Shown here in pieces: positions 1 through 10,000 of a stretch of 64,000 nucleotides of DNA (the stretch's first letter is position 1; every line of letters starts with the position of its first letter). A program made the position numbers and the translations under genes. This stretch comes from Paenalcaligenes suwonensis (lineage in GTDB: Bacteria; Pseudomonadota; Gammaproteobacteria; Burkholderiales; Burkholderiaceae_B), in NCBI RefSeq assembly GCF_011290505.1, contig NZ_JAANPV010000001.1:609315-673314 (forward strand). The letters are read 5' to 3'. The notes under the pieces are model-generated. The model made no database searches. It saw nothing but the letters and a program-made list of their open reading frames with translations, and was not told the origin of the DNA.

Positions 1-629
1 ACTATAGAACTGTTCACAAGGTCTAACCTTGCTTTGGCCTCATAGGCGTCGGTAATGGATGTGCCACCTAAATCAAATGACGCTTCGGCTGCGTTTAGCT
101 GGTGTGTTACCGCTTGGCGCTGGGCGTACAGTGATCGTAGGGTGTCTTGTGCCGTTAGTACGTTGAAGTAGGCTTGTGCCACTCGTACGATTAATTGCTG
201 ACGGGCTTGTTCTTCATTGAGTACGGCAACGGCTGCCAAGTGTTTGGAGCGTTCGTACAGGCTGTAGGCTTGCAGATCAATAATTACCTGACTGAGCGTT
301 AGGTTCCATTGATTGACGTTGCTGTGGCCGTATTGTTTCAGCGAGCTGGCTCGGCGTCGGTCGGTAGTGCCAGCTTGGGCATTACCTTCCAAATGCGGCA
401 ATAACTGCGCTCTGGCCTGATGTATTTGTTCTTGATCTGCTGTGCTGGCATAACGTGTGGCAGCGTAGGCTGGGTCACGCGCTAAAGCCAGCTCCCAAAT
501 ATCCAGCAACCCAGCCGCAGAGGCTGGTAGCGCTGTATAGAGGGAGCTGAACAATAAGATGCTCAGCGTGCGCCCTAAAGGGCGACGACGGGAGCGATTA
601 GAATTTGAAATGCGAAATAGCCGTACCAT
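1..629 (-). CDS. tolC: TolC-family outer membrane efflux protein (partial, N-terminal part)
   Basis: About 209 residues of the N-terminal part are present; the gene runs off the left edge with no stop. Reading leftward from an ATG at 627-629, a basic stretch (SRRR) and a hydrophobic segment ending in ASA-A form a signal peptide. A typical TolC start follows (LLDIWELALARDPAY), then QIHQARAQLLPHLEG and long helical Gln/Ala-rich stretches. TolC proteins form the trimeric outer-membrane/periplasmic duct of tripartite pumps and type I secretion. The start overlaps the 3' end of the PCMT gene by about 32 bases, so the two are probably co-transcribed. The exact start is uncertain because the first 20 residues are unusually basic. 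Confidence 0.9.
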   Translation of the reverse strand, partial: MVRLFRISNSNRSRRRPLGRTLSILLFSSLYTALPASAAGLLDIWELALARDPAYAATRYASTADQEQIHQARAQLLPHLEGNAQAGTTDRRRASSLKQYGHSNVNQWNLTLSQVIIDLQAYSLYERSKHLAAVAVLNEEQARQQLIVRVAQAYFNVLTAQDTLRSLYAQRQAVTHQLNAAEASFDLGGTSITDAYEAKARLDLVNSSI

Positions 630-1278
630 GCAAAGCTTTGATGTTGGTATCAAAAAGAAGTTCCACGTCAAAACTTGCCGCACTGGTGCGCGTGATACGA
701 GTCACGGTCATTACAGGTTGTTGGCCAACGACTGCCACCAGACGGCCACCAATGGCTAGCTGGTATTTCAGAGCATCAGGAATAGTAGGTACAGAGCCAG
801 TCAGCAAAATTGCATCGTATTCTGTGGTACCCCAGCCTGCGTGGGCATCGCCAGTTTCAACGGTAACATTCGTGATTTTGTTACGTTGCAGATTGTTTTT
901 TGCAAAGCCAGCAAGCGTACTGTTGATTTCAATAGAGGTCACTTGCTGGCACAAACAGGCCAACAAAGCGGCTTGGAAACCCGAGCCAGTACCAATTTCA
1001 AGTACACCATCAGACGGTTTGAGCTGTAGTTCTTGGGTTAGACGGGCTTCCAAGCTGGGGAACAGCATGGTTTCACCTGTGTCTATACCGTCAACAATCA
1101 GTGGCAGTTCGGTATCAGAAAAGGCCGCACCTTCCATTGCTGGAGGTACAAAGCGCTCGCGCTTGACCTTAAGTAGGGCAGCAAGCACGTTATCATCAGA
1201 CAGATGCCAAGGGCGGATTTGTTGCTCGATCATGTAATAGCGTGCACGTTCGAGCTCAGACAGCGCGTGAATGTTCAT
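598..1278 (-). CDS. Protein-L-isoaspartate O-methyltransferase family protein
   Basis: A SAM-dependent methyltransferase of the PCMT family, 226 residues from the ATG at 1278. That start is preceded by a GGA element at good spacing and gives the family's usual N-terminus (ELERARYYMIEQQIRPW); a longer reading from 1353 adds 25 residues that do not look conserved. The SAM-binding motif VLEIGTGSGFQAALLA and the acidic motif SIEIN are visible, and the C-terminus is the usual beta-rich end. Classical PCMT repairs isoaspartyl residues. Many betaproteobacterial members next to tolC are annotated this way without proof of substrate, so the role is inferred from family. Confidence 0.88.
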   Translation of the reverse strand: MNIHALSELERARYYMIEQQIRPWHLSDDNVLAALLKVKRERFVPPAMEGAAFSDTELPLIVDGIDTGETMLFPSLEARLTQELQLKPSDGVLEIGTGSGFQAALLACLCQQVTSIEINSTLAGFAKNNLQRNKITNVTVETGDAHAGWGTTEYDAILLTGSVPTIPDALKYQLAIGGRLVAVVGQQPVMTVTRITRTSAASFDVELLFDTNIKALHGTAISHFKF

Positions 1279-1382
1279 AACGTCCAATAAGCGTTTGGTT
1301 AGTCGTACAGAAATCTGATTATAGGACAGGATGCCAGATACTGCTTTGTTCAAAAACAGGCATTTCTGTCCAGTTGTTTAAT

Positions 1383-2084
1383 TCATGGGCAAGCAGGAAG
1401 CATCTGTTGCAGAAGAATACTCGCATTCTGCACGGCGATGCTCATAAATTGCTCAAAATCCATGTTTGCCCCGTCATTCGCATTGTCTGAAATAGAGCGT
1501 ATGCAAATAACAGGGACGTTATTCAGGTAACACGCTTGCGCAATACTAGCACTTTCCATCTCGCAGGCTAGTGCATTGAATTGCTGATGTATCCACCGAC
1601 TTTTTTCAGGGCTGGCAATAAATTGGTCGCCACTGGCAATGCACCCAGTACTGACGTTGTGCGCGGTGATGTGACTAGCCGCTTCTTGTGCCAAACGACG
1701 CAGGGTAGGGTCGGTAGGGAAGTACAAGGTATCCATACGGAAGATTTGCCCAGGGGGCAGACCTAACGCAGCAATATCCATATCGTGTTGTACCAAGCAA
1801 TCGGCGATGACCACGTCACCGGGTGAAATGCCGGGACCTATGCCGCCGGCAATACCGATGTTGATGACGCGGCTTACCGCAAACTCTGAAATCAGAATTT
1901 GTGTGCAGGTAGCCGCATTGACTTTGCCCACACCACAAATCACCGCGACCACAGGCTTACCGGCAAAGGTACCTTGATGAAATTGCATGCCAGCACGTTC
2001 ATGCGTGCTGGCGTGTTCCAAATGTTGCAGGATAATTTCTAACTCTTCCTGCATGGCCACAATAATGGCAGTGCTATGCGTCAT
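1383..2084 (-). CDS. mtnN: 5'-methylthioadenosine/S-adenosylhomocysteine nucleosidase
   Basis: A 233-residue PNP/UDP phosphorylase-fold nucleosidase that hydrolyses MTA and SAH to adenine plus the thioribose or homocysteine-ribose product. Visible family motifs are the N-terminal AIIVAMQEEL, the glycine-rich GVGKVNAATCTQ and GIAGGI segments, the CEMESASIAQAC nucleoside-binding motif, and the catalytic Asp region near the end (SISDNAND). Length matches the family (about 230). It recycles the SAM by-products of the methylation and methionine chemistry encoded nearby (metH, metY). It lies 26 bases downstream of thiD on the same strand and could be co-transcribed with thiG-thiD. Confidence 0.92.
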   Translation of the reverse strand: MTHSTAIIVAMQEELEIILQHLEHASTHERAGMQFHQGTFAGKPVVAVICGVGKVNAATCTQILISEFAVSRVINIGIAGGIGPGISPGDVVIADCLVQHDMDIAALGLPPGQIFRMDTLYFPTDPTLRRLAQEAASHITAHNVSTGCIASGDQFIASPEKSRWIHQQFNALACEMESASIAQACYLNNVPVICIRSISDNANDGANMDFEQFMSIAVQNASILLQQMLPACP

Positions 2085-2110
2085 AACTACAGTGGTGACT
2101 CAGACCAAAA

Positions 2111-2935
2111 TCAAGAATTAACAGGTGGCCACCAGTGGTGGAAGTGATGCACAGGGCCATGGCCCGAACCAATTTGCATTTCATGGGAGCGAGCAATGGC
2201 TTTAAACAAGTACTGTTTAGCCAGTTTGGCCGCCTCGACGGCATTAGGCGTTTGCGGCAACAAAGCAGCCAATGCGGCAGACAAGGTGCAGCCTGTGCCA
2301 TGCGTGTTTTTGGTCTGGATACGCAACGCTGGCATTTCTACCATTTGATCACCGTTAAACAGCAGATCAGGGCAGTCGTCACCGGGAAGATGACCGCCTT
2401 TTAGAAATACCCAGCGTTCTTTGCCGTCATCAATCATTCGGTGCAGCTTCTCCGCTACCCCATACATTTCTTTCAGGGTTTCAGCAGGACGAGCTTCCAG
2501 CAGTACTCCGGCCTCGGGTAGGTTGGGTGTAATCATGGTGGATTGTGGCAATAGCTGTTCGCGCAGTGCGTTAACAGCGGGTTTTTCCAGCAATAAATTA
2601 CCGCTTTTAGCCACCATTACAGGGTCTAGCACTAAATATTTAGGCTTCCAGTGTGCCAAACGCTCAGCCACTACCTCGGTGACTTTTTGTTGACCCAACA
2701 TACCCAGTTTCACCGCATCAATACGTACATCGTCAAACAACGTATCAATTTGCAGGGCTACAAACGCAGGGTCAACGGGCAAGATGCCTGTGACACCTTT
2801 GGTGTTTTGAGCAGTTAGCGCGGCAATGACACCATTCGCATAAGCACCAAGTGCGCTCATGGCCTTGACGTCGGCCAATACGCCAGCTCCCCCAGAGGGG
2901 TCAACGCCGGCGATGGTCAGAGTACTGGGAATCAT
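2111..2935 (-). CDS. thiD: Hydroxymethylpyrimidine/phosphomethylpyrimidine kinase
   Basis: A ribokinase-fold kinase of 274 residues that phosphorylates HMP and HMP-phosphate to give HMP-PP for thiamine synthesis. The start TIAGVDPSGGAGVLADVKA is the ThiD substrate-loop signature, and the C-terminal NTHGTGCTLSAALAA is the ATP/catalytic anion-hole motif with the conserved Asp replaced by the ThiD-type Cys (GTGCT). Only 5 bases separate it from thiG upstream, so thiG-thiD is an operon. No ThiE domain is fused, unlike some relatives; the partner thiamine-phosphate synthase is not in this window. Confidence 0.94.
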   Translation of the reverse strand: MIPSTLTIAGVDPSGGAGVLADVKAMSALGAYANGVIAALTAQNTKGVTGILPVDPAFVALQIDTLFDDVRIDAVKLGMLGQQKVTEVVAERLAHWKPKYLVLDPVMVAKSGNLLLEKPAVNALREQLLPQSTMITPNLPEAGVLLEARPAETLKEMYGVAEKLHRMIDDGKERWVFLKGGHLPGDDCPDLLFNGDQMVEMPALRIQTKNTHGTGCTLSAALAALLPQTPNAVEAAKLAKQYLFKAIARSHEMQIGSGHGPVHHFHHWWPPVNS

Positions 2936-2940
2936 AGACT

Positions 2941-3750
2941 TTACTTAGAACGAGAATGAATCATGCCTTCAACAGGCGAACTAGGATCCGCATCGTAATA
3001 TTTGCGGGGCACACGGCCAGCAAGGTAGGCATTACGGCCAGCTTGTACGGCCTCTTTCATGGCGACGGCCATGCGAATAGGGTCACGAGCACCAGCAATA
3101 GCAGTATTCATCAACACGCCATCGCAGCCCAATTCCATACCAATTGCCGCATCAGATGCTGTACCAACGCCAGCATCTACCAATACGGGCACTGACGATT
3201 GGTCAATAATCAGTCGCAAGTTCCATGGGTTAATAATGCCCATGCCGGAGCCAATCAGTGAGGCCAATGGCATGATGGCTACACAACCAATGTCTTCCAG
3301 CATTTTGCACTGTATAGGGTCGTCAGAGCAGTACACCATCACATCAAAACCTTCGCTTACCAGTGTTTTGGCAGCGATCAGGGTTTCAGGCATGTTGGGG
3401 AACAGGTTCTGCGCGCTGCCCAATACTTCCAGTTTGACCAGTGAGTGGCCATCCAGCAGTTCGCGAGCCAAGCGCAATGTACGCACGGCATCGTCAGCAG
3501 TAAAGCAGCCGGCGGTGTTAGGCAAAATGGTGTAGCGTGAAGGGGGGACGTAGTCTAATAAGCTAGGGGTGCTAGCATCTTGACCAATATTGGTACGGCG
3601 GATGGCGACGGTCACAATTTCTGTACCACTAGCCTCAATCGCTAACTTGGTCTCTTCGAAATCCTTGTATTTCCCTGTGCCTACTAGCAGGCGGGACTGA
3701 TAGGATTTACCAGCAATAACAAAGGGGTCGGCAGGAGTAGTAATGCTCAT
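2941..3750 (-). CDS. thiG: Thiazole synthase
   Basis: A TIM-barrel enzyme of 269 residues that builds thiazole phosphate from deoxyxylulose 5-phosphate, the ThiS thiocarboxylate and a glycine-derived imine. Motifs include [19 protein letters not shown] at the N-terminus, the TVAIRR segment, LPNTAGC, the catalytic Lys in LVKLEVLG, and the phosphate-binding [15 protein letters not shown]. It is normally preceded by the small sulfur carrier gene thiS. Here the 74-base gap to btuF has no room for it, so ThiS must be elsewhere. Cotranscription with thiD is likely. Confidence 0.94.
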   Translation of the reverse strand: MSITTPADPFVIAGKSYQSRLLVGTGKYKDFEETKLAIEASGTEIVTVAIRRTNIGQDASTPSLLDYVPPSRYTILPNTAGCFTADDAVRTLRLARELLDGHSLVKLEVLGSAQNLFPNMPETLIAAKTLVSEGFDVMVYCSDDPIQCKMLEDIGCVAIMPLASLIGSGMGIINPWNLRLIIDQSSVPVLVDAGVGTASDAAIGMELGCDGVLMNTAIAGARDPIRMAVAMKEAVQAGRNAYLAGRVPRKYYDADPSSPVEGMIHSRSK

Positions 3751-3824
3751 GGTGGTGATGCTCTAGTGGTATGACAGAAATGCTAGGGTTAACCGTAGCG
3801 TCAAAACCTTAAAGGATAATGCAT

Positions 3825-4778
3825 TTAGCGGGGTTTGGCAGGGCTTTTACCATGCTGCGTCGCAGCATGTTGGGCGGCACGTGCTTGATCCACATACGAG
3901 CACAGTTGCTCGGTGGCATCAATTAAGCGTGGCCCCGGTCTATAAAGCAGATCGGGTGAAATGCCAAAAAACCGTCCCTCTACCGCGGCAGGAAGTTGGT
4001 GTTGTTGCCAATAGCGTAGCCGTTCTTGCTGCGTCAATACAGAGGGCTGGGACACAATCACCACATGTGGATTACGTCGTAGTAATTCCTCGGGCAACAC
4101 TTGTGGAGCCGCGACAGTGCTGTGTGCGTAGCTGTTTTGGGCATTGCAGGTGGTCAGTACATCAGCAATTAATGGGTCGTTGCCAATGGTGTAGATGGGG
4201 TCGTGTCCCAGCTCTAAATACACGGATACAGCCGGGCCGTCATGCAATGCGGCGCTGGCAAGGGCATCTAAGCGGTCGTCCAGTTGTTGTGCAACGGGGC
4301 AAGCTACATCACGAGTATTAAATAACCACCCCAATCGGCGTATTTCTTGGGGAATGTCGCGCAGACTGTTAGGGCGTGAATACAGTAAAGGAATTCCCAA
4401 GCGTTCTAGCGTAGGCTGCATAGAAACCAGGGTGCTACCCGGCAACCATGCAAAAATGGCGTCAGGGTGTAGTTCTAGCAGGCGTTCGGGATGCAGGGTG
4501 ATGCCATCACCAATGCGGGGAAGTTCAGTGGCTGCTTTGGGGTAATCACTGCTACTGACCGTAGCAATAATTGCGTCTCCAGCTCCTGCCGCATACAACA
4601 ATTCGGTTAGGTGGGGAGCTAGGCTTATTGCGCGCTGAAAGGAAGGTGAGGGCAGAGTGCTTGTGCAGGGATTGCTAGGAATGCTAAATGCTTCCTGTGC
4701 AGGCGCTGGGTGCGCCAGTACGGCAACGGGTAGTAAGGCCGTAAGTAGACCTACTACTATGTTGTGCAGGTTGCCCAT
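3825..4778 (-). CDS. btuF: Periplasmic vitamin B12-binding protein, BtuF-like
   Basis: A class III substrate-binding protein of the helical-backbone metal/cobalamin receptor family, 317 residues from the ATG at 4778. A GGGAG Shine-Dalgarno lies 8 bases upstream of that ATG; a GTG two codons earlier is too close to it. A signal peptide ending near VLAHPAPA is present. Family features are SLAPHLTELLYAAGAGDAIIATVSSSDYP, the GDGITLHPERLLELHPDAIFAW segment and the late PEELLRRNPHVVIVSQ. It follows btuB under the riboswitch, which points to cobalamin rather than haem or siderophore. No BtuC permease or BtuD ATPase gene is adjacent. The C-terminal 20 residues are basic and poorly conserved-looking. 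Confidence 0.85.
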   Translation of the reverse strand: MGNLHNIVVGLLTALLPVAVLAHPAPAQEAFSIPSNPCTSTLPSPSFQRAISLAPHLTELLYAAGAGDAIIATVSSSDYPKAATELPRIGDGITLHPERLLELHPDAIFAWLPGSTLVSMQPTLERLGIPLLYSRPNSLRDIPQEIRRLGWLFNTRDVACPVAQQLDDRLDALASAALHDGPAVSVYLELGHDPIYTIGNDPLIADVLTTCNAQNSYAHSTVAAPQVLPEELLRRNPHVVIVSQPSVLTQQERLRYWQQHQLPAAVEGRFFGISPDLLYRPGPRLIDATEQLCSYVDQARAAQHAATQHGKSPAKPR

Positions 4779-4799
4779 AAGCACTGCTCCCTAGAAGAG

Positions 4800-4826
4800 C
4801 CTCTGCCTGCCCTAGGCAGGCAGAGG
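4800..4826 (-). other. Intercistronic hairpin between btuB and btuF
   Basis: A perfect 11-base inverted repeat (CCTCTGCCTGC / GCAGGCAGAGG) with a 5-base loop lies between the btuB stop and the btuF Shine-Dalgarno. There is no following T-run on the minus strand, so it is more likely an mRNA-processing or stabilising stem, or a partial attenuator, than a full terminator. This would let btuB be expressed above btuF. Confidence 0.7.
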
Positions 4827-4834
4827 AAATAGGC

Positions 4835-6682
4835 TTACATGCGCCAGGTTAGGTTTACAAAGACGTTAGAGCCTGGGGTGTTATAGCCGTATACGTATTC
4901 ATAGCGTTTATTGAATACGTTATCCCATCGTACTGAAGCTGTTACTGTCTTGTTGAATGCATAGTGTGCCGTTAGGTTCACCAAGCTGAAACCACCTAAT
5001 GTAACGTTTTCGTTTGTATTGAAATTAGTGTCTTGGCGCTTGGCTGTCCACATGTATTCAGCGCCAACTTGCATGGCGTTGTAGTTGTACTGGGCACCCA
5101 ATCTGTAGACTTGCGCTGCGCGACGTGTCAGGCGTTGACCGGTTTCTTGGTTGCGAGGGTTGGTTAAATCCGCACTACCCCAAATGCTCAGATCATCCAG
5201 TACTTGTTGATCAAACATCAACGAGTAACCTTTGATTTTGGCGCGGTTGGTGTTGTAGTACTCACCATTCTGGCTGCTATTAGCGCGCCAATTAATCAGG
5301 TTTTTGATGCGGTTTTGATAGGCCACTAACTTTACCGAACCGGTATCGTGGGTGTAGGCAATGCGTGCTTCTACGTTCTTGGACGTTTCTGGCGATACGG
5401 TTGCAATGTTGGCGTTTTGGTTGACGTAATCTTCGTACAAGGTAGGCATTTTGAAGCCTGTGTTGTAGGAAGCACCCACCGTCCAGCGGTTAGTGATGTC
5501 GAAGTCATAAGCAACGGCACCTGTGGTGCGGCTAGTGTGTCCCGCAATACGGTCATGACGTAGGCTAGCTTGTGCGTGGTGGCGGCCATAGTTCAGGCTG
5601 TAAATAAGAGCGCCTGCATTGCTATGGCGTTTAGCGCTTAAGTTGCTAAAACCAGCTTGTTTGCCGCGTTCGTCATTATGTTCCAACAAGGCTGTCACCG
5701 TTTGGTATTGGCCTAGGGTGACATCGTTTTGCCAAGCGTAGTTACGCAGCGTGGTTTGGTAAGACGAACTTTCTACATTAAAGCTGTTGTAGCCTTGGCG
5801 AGTTTCGCGTGTTTCATTCACGCTTAGCTTGCTGGTCCAGTTACTGAAGAATTTATTGGTAGAGCTAATACCGTAGGCTTGTTGGCGTGTGGCGCTGCTT
5901 TCTTGGCCGGTGTACCCCGTGAATTCGCCGTTGATGTACGACGAGAATAGGTGGGCATCTACACGGTGCTGGTCAGAAAATGCGTAACCCACATTGGCTT
6001 TCACGCTATTGCTTTCATAGCCATCGGCACGTTGCGAAGCACCTACGTCAGAATGTGCGTTGGTCGATCTAAAGCCATCGCTGTTGGCTAAGGAGCCAAT
6101 CAGGTTGTACGAGAAGCCATTTGTTTGGCCTGACACACCTACGCTGCTTTTGAAAAGGCTGTGTGTGCCCACACCCATTTCACCCCAGAACGCCATGGGC
6201 GTATCGGTTTGCCCTGTTTTGGTGATGATGTTGATCACCCCACCAATGGCTTCTGAGCCATACAGGCTGCTACCTGCCCCGCGCAAGATTTCGATGCGCT
6301 CAATTTGGGCGGTGTTCAGTGCGCTGAAGTTAACGCTATTAGAAATACTGCTGTTGATGCGCACGCCATCAATTAATACCAATACGTGGCGGCTTTCTGT
6401 GCCACGCATAAAAATCGACGTAGGGGTCTGAGGGCCACCGTTAGTGCTAATTTGAATACCGTGTTCGCGGGACAGCAGTTCGGCCACACTGCTTTGACCT
6501 GCTTTTTCCAAGGTTGCGCGGTCAATCACGCTGACGTCACCCACTACCTCGCTTTCCAGCTGCGCTACACGGCTAGCTGTGACGACAATGTTGTCTAGTT
6601 CAGATACGGGTTGGGGGGATTGTGCGGCAGCACTTAACGGAAAAATACAGGCCAGCAACGCAGCCAAGTGAGTTGTTTTCAT
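4835..6682 (-). CDS. btuB: TonB-dependent vitamin B12 outer membrane receptor
   Basis: A 615-residue TonB-dependent transporter. The ATG at 6682 has AGGA at good spacing and opens a clean signal peptide (cut near SAAAQ); a reading from 6718 only adds an untypical tail. The TonB box DNIVVTAS is at about residues 30-37, followed by a plug domain with SIFMRGTESRHVLVLIDGVRIN and IEILRGAGSSLYGSEAIGGVINIITK. A beta-barrel ends in the terminal aromatic signature (VFVNLTWRM). BtuB is favoured over other receptors by the GTESRHVLVLIDG plug motif and by the cobalamin riboswitch directly upstream. It imports cobalamin using TonB-ExbBD energy and is expected to be shut off when B12 is plentiful. Confidence 0.92.
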   Translation of the reverse strand: MKTTHLAALLACIFPLSAAAQSPQPVSELDNIVVTASRVAQLESEVVGDVSVIDRATLEKAGQSSVAELLSREHGIQISTNGGPQTPTSIFMRGTESRHVLVLIDGVRINSSISNSVNFSALNTAQIERIEILRGAGSSLYGSEAIGGVINIITKTGQTDTPMAFWGEMGVGTHSLFKSSVGVSGQTNGFSYNLIGSLANSDGFRSTNAHSDVGASQRADGYESNSVKANVGYAFSDQHRVDAHLFSSYINGEFTGYTGQESSATRQQAYGISSTNKFFSNWTSKLSVNETRETRQGYNSFNVESSSYQTTLRNYAWQNDVTLGQYQTVTALLEHNDERGKQAGFSNLSAKRHSNAGALIYSLNYGRHHAQASLRHDRIAGHTSRTTGAVAYDFDITNRWTVGASYNTGFKMPTLYEDYVNQNANIATVSPETSKNVEARIAYTHDTGSVKLVAYQNRIKNLINWRANSSQNGEYYNTNRAKIKGYSLMFDQQVLDDLSIWGSADLTNPRNQETGQRLTRRAAQVYRLGAQYNYNAMQVGAEYMWTAKRQDTNFNTNENVTLGGFSLVNLTAHYAFNKTVTASVRWDNVFNKRYEYVYGYNTPGSNVFVNLTWRM

Positions 6683-6754
6683 GACGAATCCTGTTTGGTG
6701 CGCGACCCCGCACACCACAATAAAAATGGGCTAGATCTTAGAGGAAAAGGCTAG

Positions 6755-6900
6755 CTATATACGGTCAGGTATATCAGGGCTCGGTATCGGGCTGGCATGC
6801 GGGGCATGAGTACCGTTGCGGGGGCAGCGCTGTTTGACCTAAAGCGTAGGGTCAGGCTTCCCGATGAGCAGTGTGGTTTTCTGCTCAGCTACATAAGAAA
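6755..6900 (-). promoter_or_regulatory. Cobalamin riboswitch controlling btuB-btuF
   Basis: On the minus strand the btuB leader holds the conserved core GCTGCCCCCGCAACGGTA (6811-6828) and, 3' of it, a B12-box-like element (CAGCCCGATACCGAGCCC, 6777-6794). These are preceded by GGGAAGCC and a hairpin GAGCAG/CTGCTC. They match the established cobalamin riboswitch layout. Between it and btuB are a GCTAG/CTAGC stem (6730-6755) followed by T5, and a second stem GGTGTGC/GCGCACC (6697-6716) ending a few bases before the btuB Shine-Dalgarno. Either could be the expression platform. The boundaries are approximate. Confidence 0.88.
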
Positions 6901-6938
6901 AGGGAGTCTTAGTATGTACCTTGATATGCAAAGGGAAT

Positions 6939-6967
6939 TTAGCATAGCAGCCATGGGGGGGTACAAT
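6939..6967 (+). promoter_or_regulatory. Possible sigma70 promoter for metH
   Basis: TTAGCA and TACAAT are spaced by 17 bases, ending about 78 bases before the metH GTG start. The G-run just before the -10 is unusual. Judged by eye only. Confidence 0.4.
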
Positions 6968-7044
6968 ACATCTCTTTGGTTGTGGTGTAAGCGAGTCGTT
7001 TTTGCTCCACGACGCAGTGCTTGACGATTTTCAGGATTTTGCTC

Positions 7045-10000
7045 GTGACCGTGTCATATCCCACTATTCCTTATCCCTTGTCTTCCTACACCCGTGGTGG
7101 GGAATTTGTGCAGCTTTTGGCTGAGCGCATTGTAATTTTGGACGGTGCCATGGGCACCATGATCCAGCAATATAAGCTCAGCGAAGCCGATTTTCGTGGC
7201 GAGCGTTTTAAAGACCATCGCAAGGACGTGCGTGGTGACAACGAACTGCTGTCGTTGGTACGCCCTGACATTATCGAAGCTATACACAGGCAGTATCTGG
7301 ATGCGGGTGCCGATGTAATCTGTACCAATACCTTTGGGGCGACAGAAGTAGCGCAGGGCGACTACGAACTGCACGGTATTTCCTACGAGCTAAACCTGGC
7401 ATCGGCCAAAATCGCGCGCAAAGTCTGTGATGAGTTCATTGCCAACGGCCAGCGTCGCTATGTGGCTGGGGTGCTGGGGCCACAACCTAAAACGGCCTCT
7501 ATTTCGCCAGATGTGAACGATCCGTCTGTGCGTAACATTACCTTTGAAGAGCTGCGCGATGCTTACACCGAGCAGTTAAACGGTTTGATTGATGGCGGCG
7601 CAGATATCCTGCTGATTGAAACCATCTTCGATACCTTAAATGCTAAAGCCGCTATTTTTGCGGTGGAGTCGGTGTTTGATGCGCGAAATATTCGTTTGCC
7701 AGTCATGGTGTCCGGCACGGTTACCGATGCATCTGGCCGTATTTTGTCGGGTCAAACGGTAGAAGCTTTCTGGAACTCGGTGCGCCATGCTAAGCCCGTT
7801 ACCATTGGGTTGAACTGTGCGCTGGGTGCGGCATTGATGCGCCCCTATATCGCTGAGCTGTCCAAAATTTGCGATACCTACATCTGTGTGTACCCCAACG
7901 CTGGTTTGCCAAACCCCATGGCAGAAACTGGCTTTGATGAAACCCCTAAAGACACGTCTGGCTTATTGCATGAGTTTGCTGAAGCAGGCTTGGTCAATAT
8001 GGTGGGCGGCTGCTGTGGTACCACGCCAGACCATATTCGTGCCATTGTGCAGCAAGTACAAAACTTGCCACGCCGCCATGTGCCTGAAATCCCTGTACGT
8101 ACGCGTTTGTCAGGTTTGGAAGCACTGAACTTTGATGAGCAAAGCTTGTTTATCAACGTGGGTGAACGTACTAACGTCACAGGTAGTAAGGCCTTCTTGC
8201 GCCTTATTCGTGAAGAGCGTTTTGAAGAGGCTTTATCGGTAGCACGTCAGCAGGTAGAAAATGGCGCGCAGATCATCGATATCAATATGGATGAAGCGAT
8301 GTTGGACTCCGTTGCCAACATGCGTAAATTCTTGAATTTGATTGCTTCTGAACCCGATATTTCTCGTGTTCCCATCATGGTGGATAGTTCCAAGTGGGAA
8401 GTGATAGAAACGGGGTTACGTTGCATTCAGGGTAAAGCGGTGGTGAACTCCATTTCGCTAAAAGAAGGGGAGGAGTCCTTCTTGGCCCATGCCCGTTTGT
8501 GCCGTAAATACGGTGCGGCTGCCGTGGTGATGGCTTTTGACGAGCAAGGGCAGGCCGACAGCTTAGAGCGACGCAAAGAGATCTGCGCACGTGCCTATTG
8601 GCTGCTGGTGAAGGAAGTAGGCTTCCCACCTGAAGACATTATTTTTGACCCCAACGTTTTTGCCGTTGCTACCGGTATTGATGAGCACAATAACTACGCG
8701 CGAGACTTTATTGAAGGCGTGAAGTGGATTCGTCAGAATCTGCCTCATGCTCGCATGTCTGGCGGTATTTCTAACGTGAGCTTTTCGTTCCGTGGCAACG
8801 AAGCCATGCGTGAGGCCATTCACACCGTATTCCTGTACTACAGCATCCGCGAGGGGCTGACCATGGGGATTGTGAATGCAGGCCAGTTAGGCGTGTATGC
8901 CGATTTGGATGAAAAAGTACGCAATATGGTGGAAGACGTCATATTGAACCGTGCTGATCCCGTAGCAAAAGAAGGTCCTAACGATGAGCGTAGTTCTACG
9001 GAGCGGTTGGTAGAACTCGCCGAAAATATTAAAGGCTCTGGCGCTAAGCGTGAAGAAGACCTGACATGGCGCGAGCAGCCGGTACGTGCGCGTTTGGTAC
9101 ATGCGCTGGTCAACGGCATTACGAGCTTTATCGTTGAAGATACAGAAGAAGTACGCCAAGAAATTGCCAGCGCGGGTGGCCGACCGATTGAGGTGATTGA
9201 AGGCCCACTCATGGACGGCATGAACGTAGTGGGTGACCTGTTTGGTGAAGGCAAAATGTTCTTGCCGCAGGTGGTGAAATCGGCCCGCGTGATGAAGCAG
9301 GCCGTCTCGCATTTGGTGCCGTTTATCGAAGAAGAAAAACGTCAGATTGCGTTGGCGGGTGGCGATGTACGCTCTAAAGGCAAGATCGTGATGGCTACCG
9401 TGAAAGGCGATGTGCACGATATTGGTAAAAACATTGTGACTGTGGTGCTGCAATGTAATAACTTCGAAGTGGAAAACATGGGTGTGATGGTGCCGTGTGC
9501 CCAGATACTCGCTAAAGCCAAAGAAGTGAACGCCGATATGGTGGGCTTGTCTGGGCTGATTACCCCCAGCCTGGAAGAAATGGCCTATGTGGCGTCCGAG
9601 ATGCAACGCGACCCGTACTTCCGCGATAGAAAAATCCCTCTGTTAATTGGTGGTGCGACCACTAGCCGTGTGCACACAGCAGTCAAAATTGCGCCGTACT
9701 ACGATGGCCCGGTCATTTATGTGCCAGATGCCAGTCGTTCTGTGGGTGTGGCGACTAACTTAATGTCTGATAGCCGTGATGCGTATTTACAGGAAGTTGC
9801 GGATGAGTACGAGTTAGTGCGTACACGCCATGCCAATCGCAAAGAGACACCGTTAATTAGCTTGGCGGAAGCGCGTGCTGATGCGCCACCTATAGATTGG
9901 GCCAACTACACCCCGCCGCGTCCTAAGTTCATTGGCCGTCGTACCTTTATTAATTACGACTTGGCTGAAATCGCTCGCTTTATAGACTGGACGCCTTTCT

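Noticed and set aside
605..1237. A 210-codon frame opposite the PCMT gene
   Set aside because: Antisense shadow; the opposite strand has clear methyltransferase motifs.
6900..7044. SAM or SAH riboswitch in the metH leader
   Set aside because: No conserved core of either class was recognised; only a simple promoter-like pair is visible.
8887..9606. A 239-codon frame opposite metH
   Set aside because: His/Phe-rich antisense shadow within a gene whose reading is certain.
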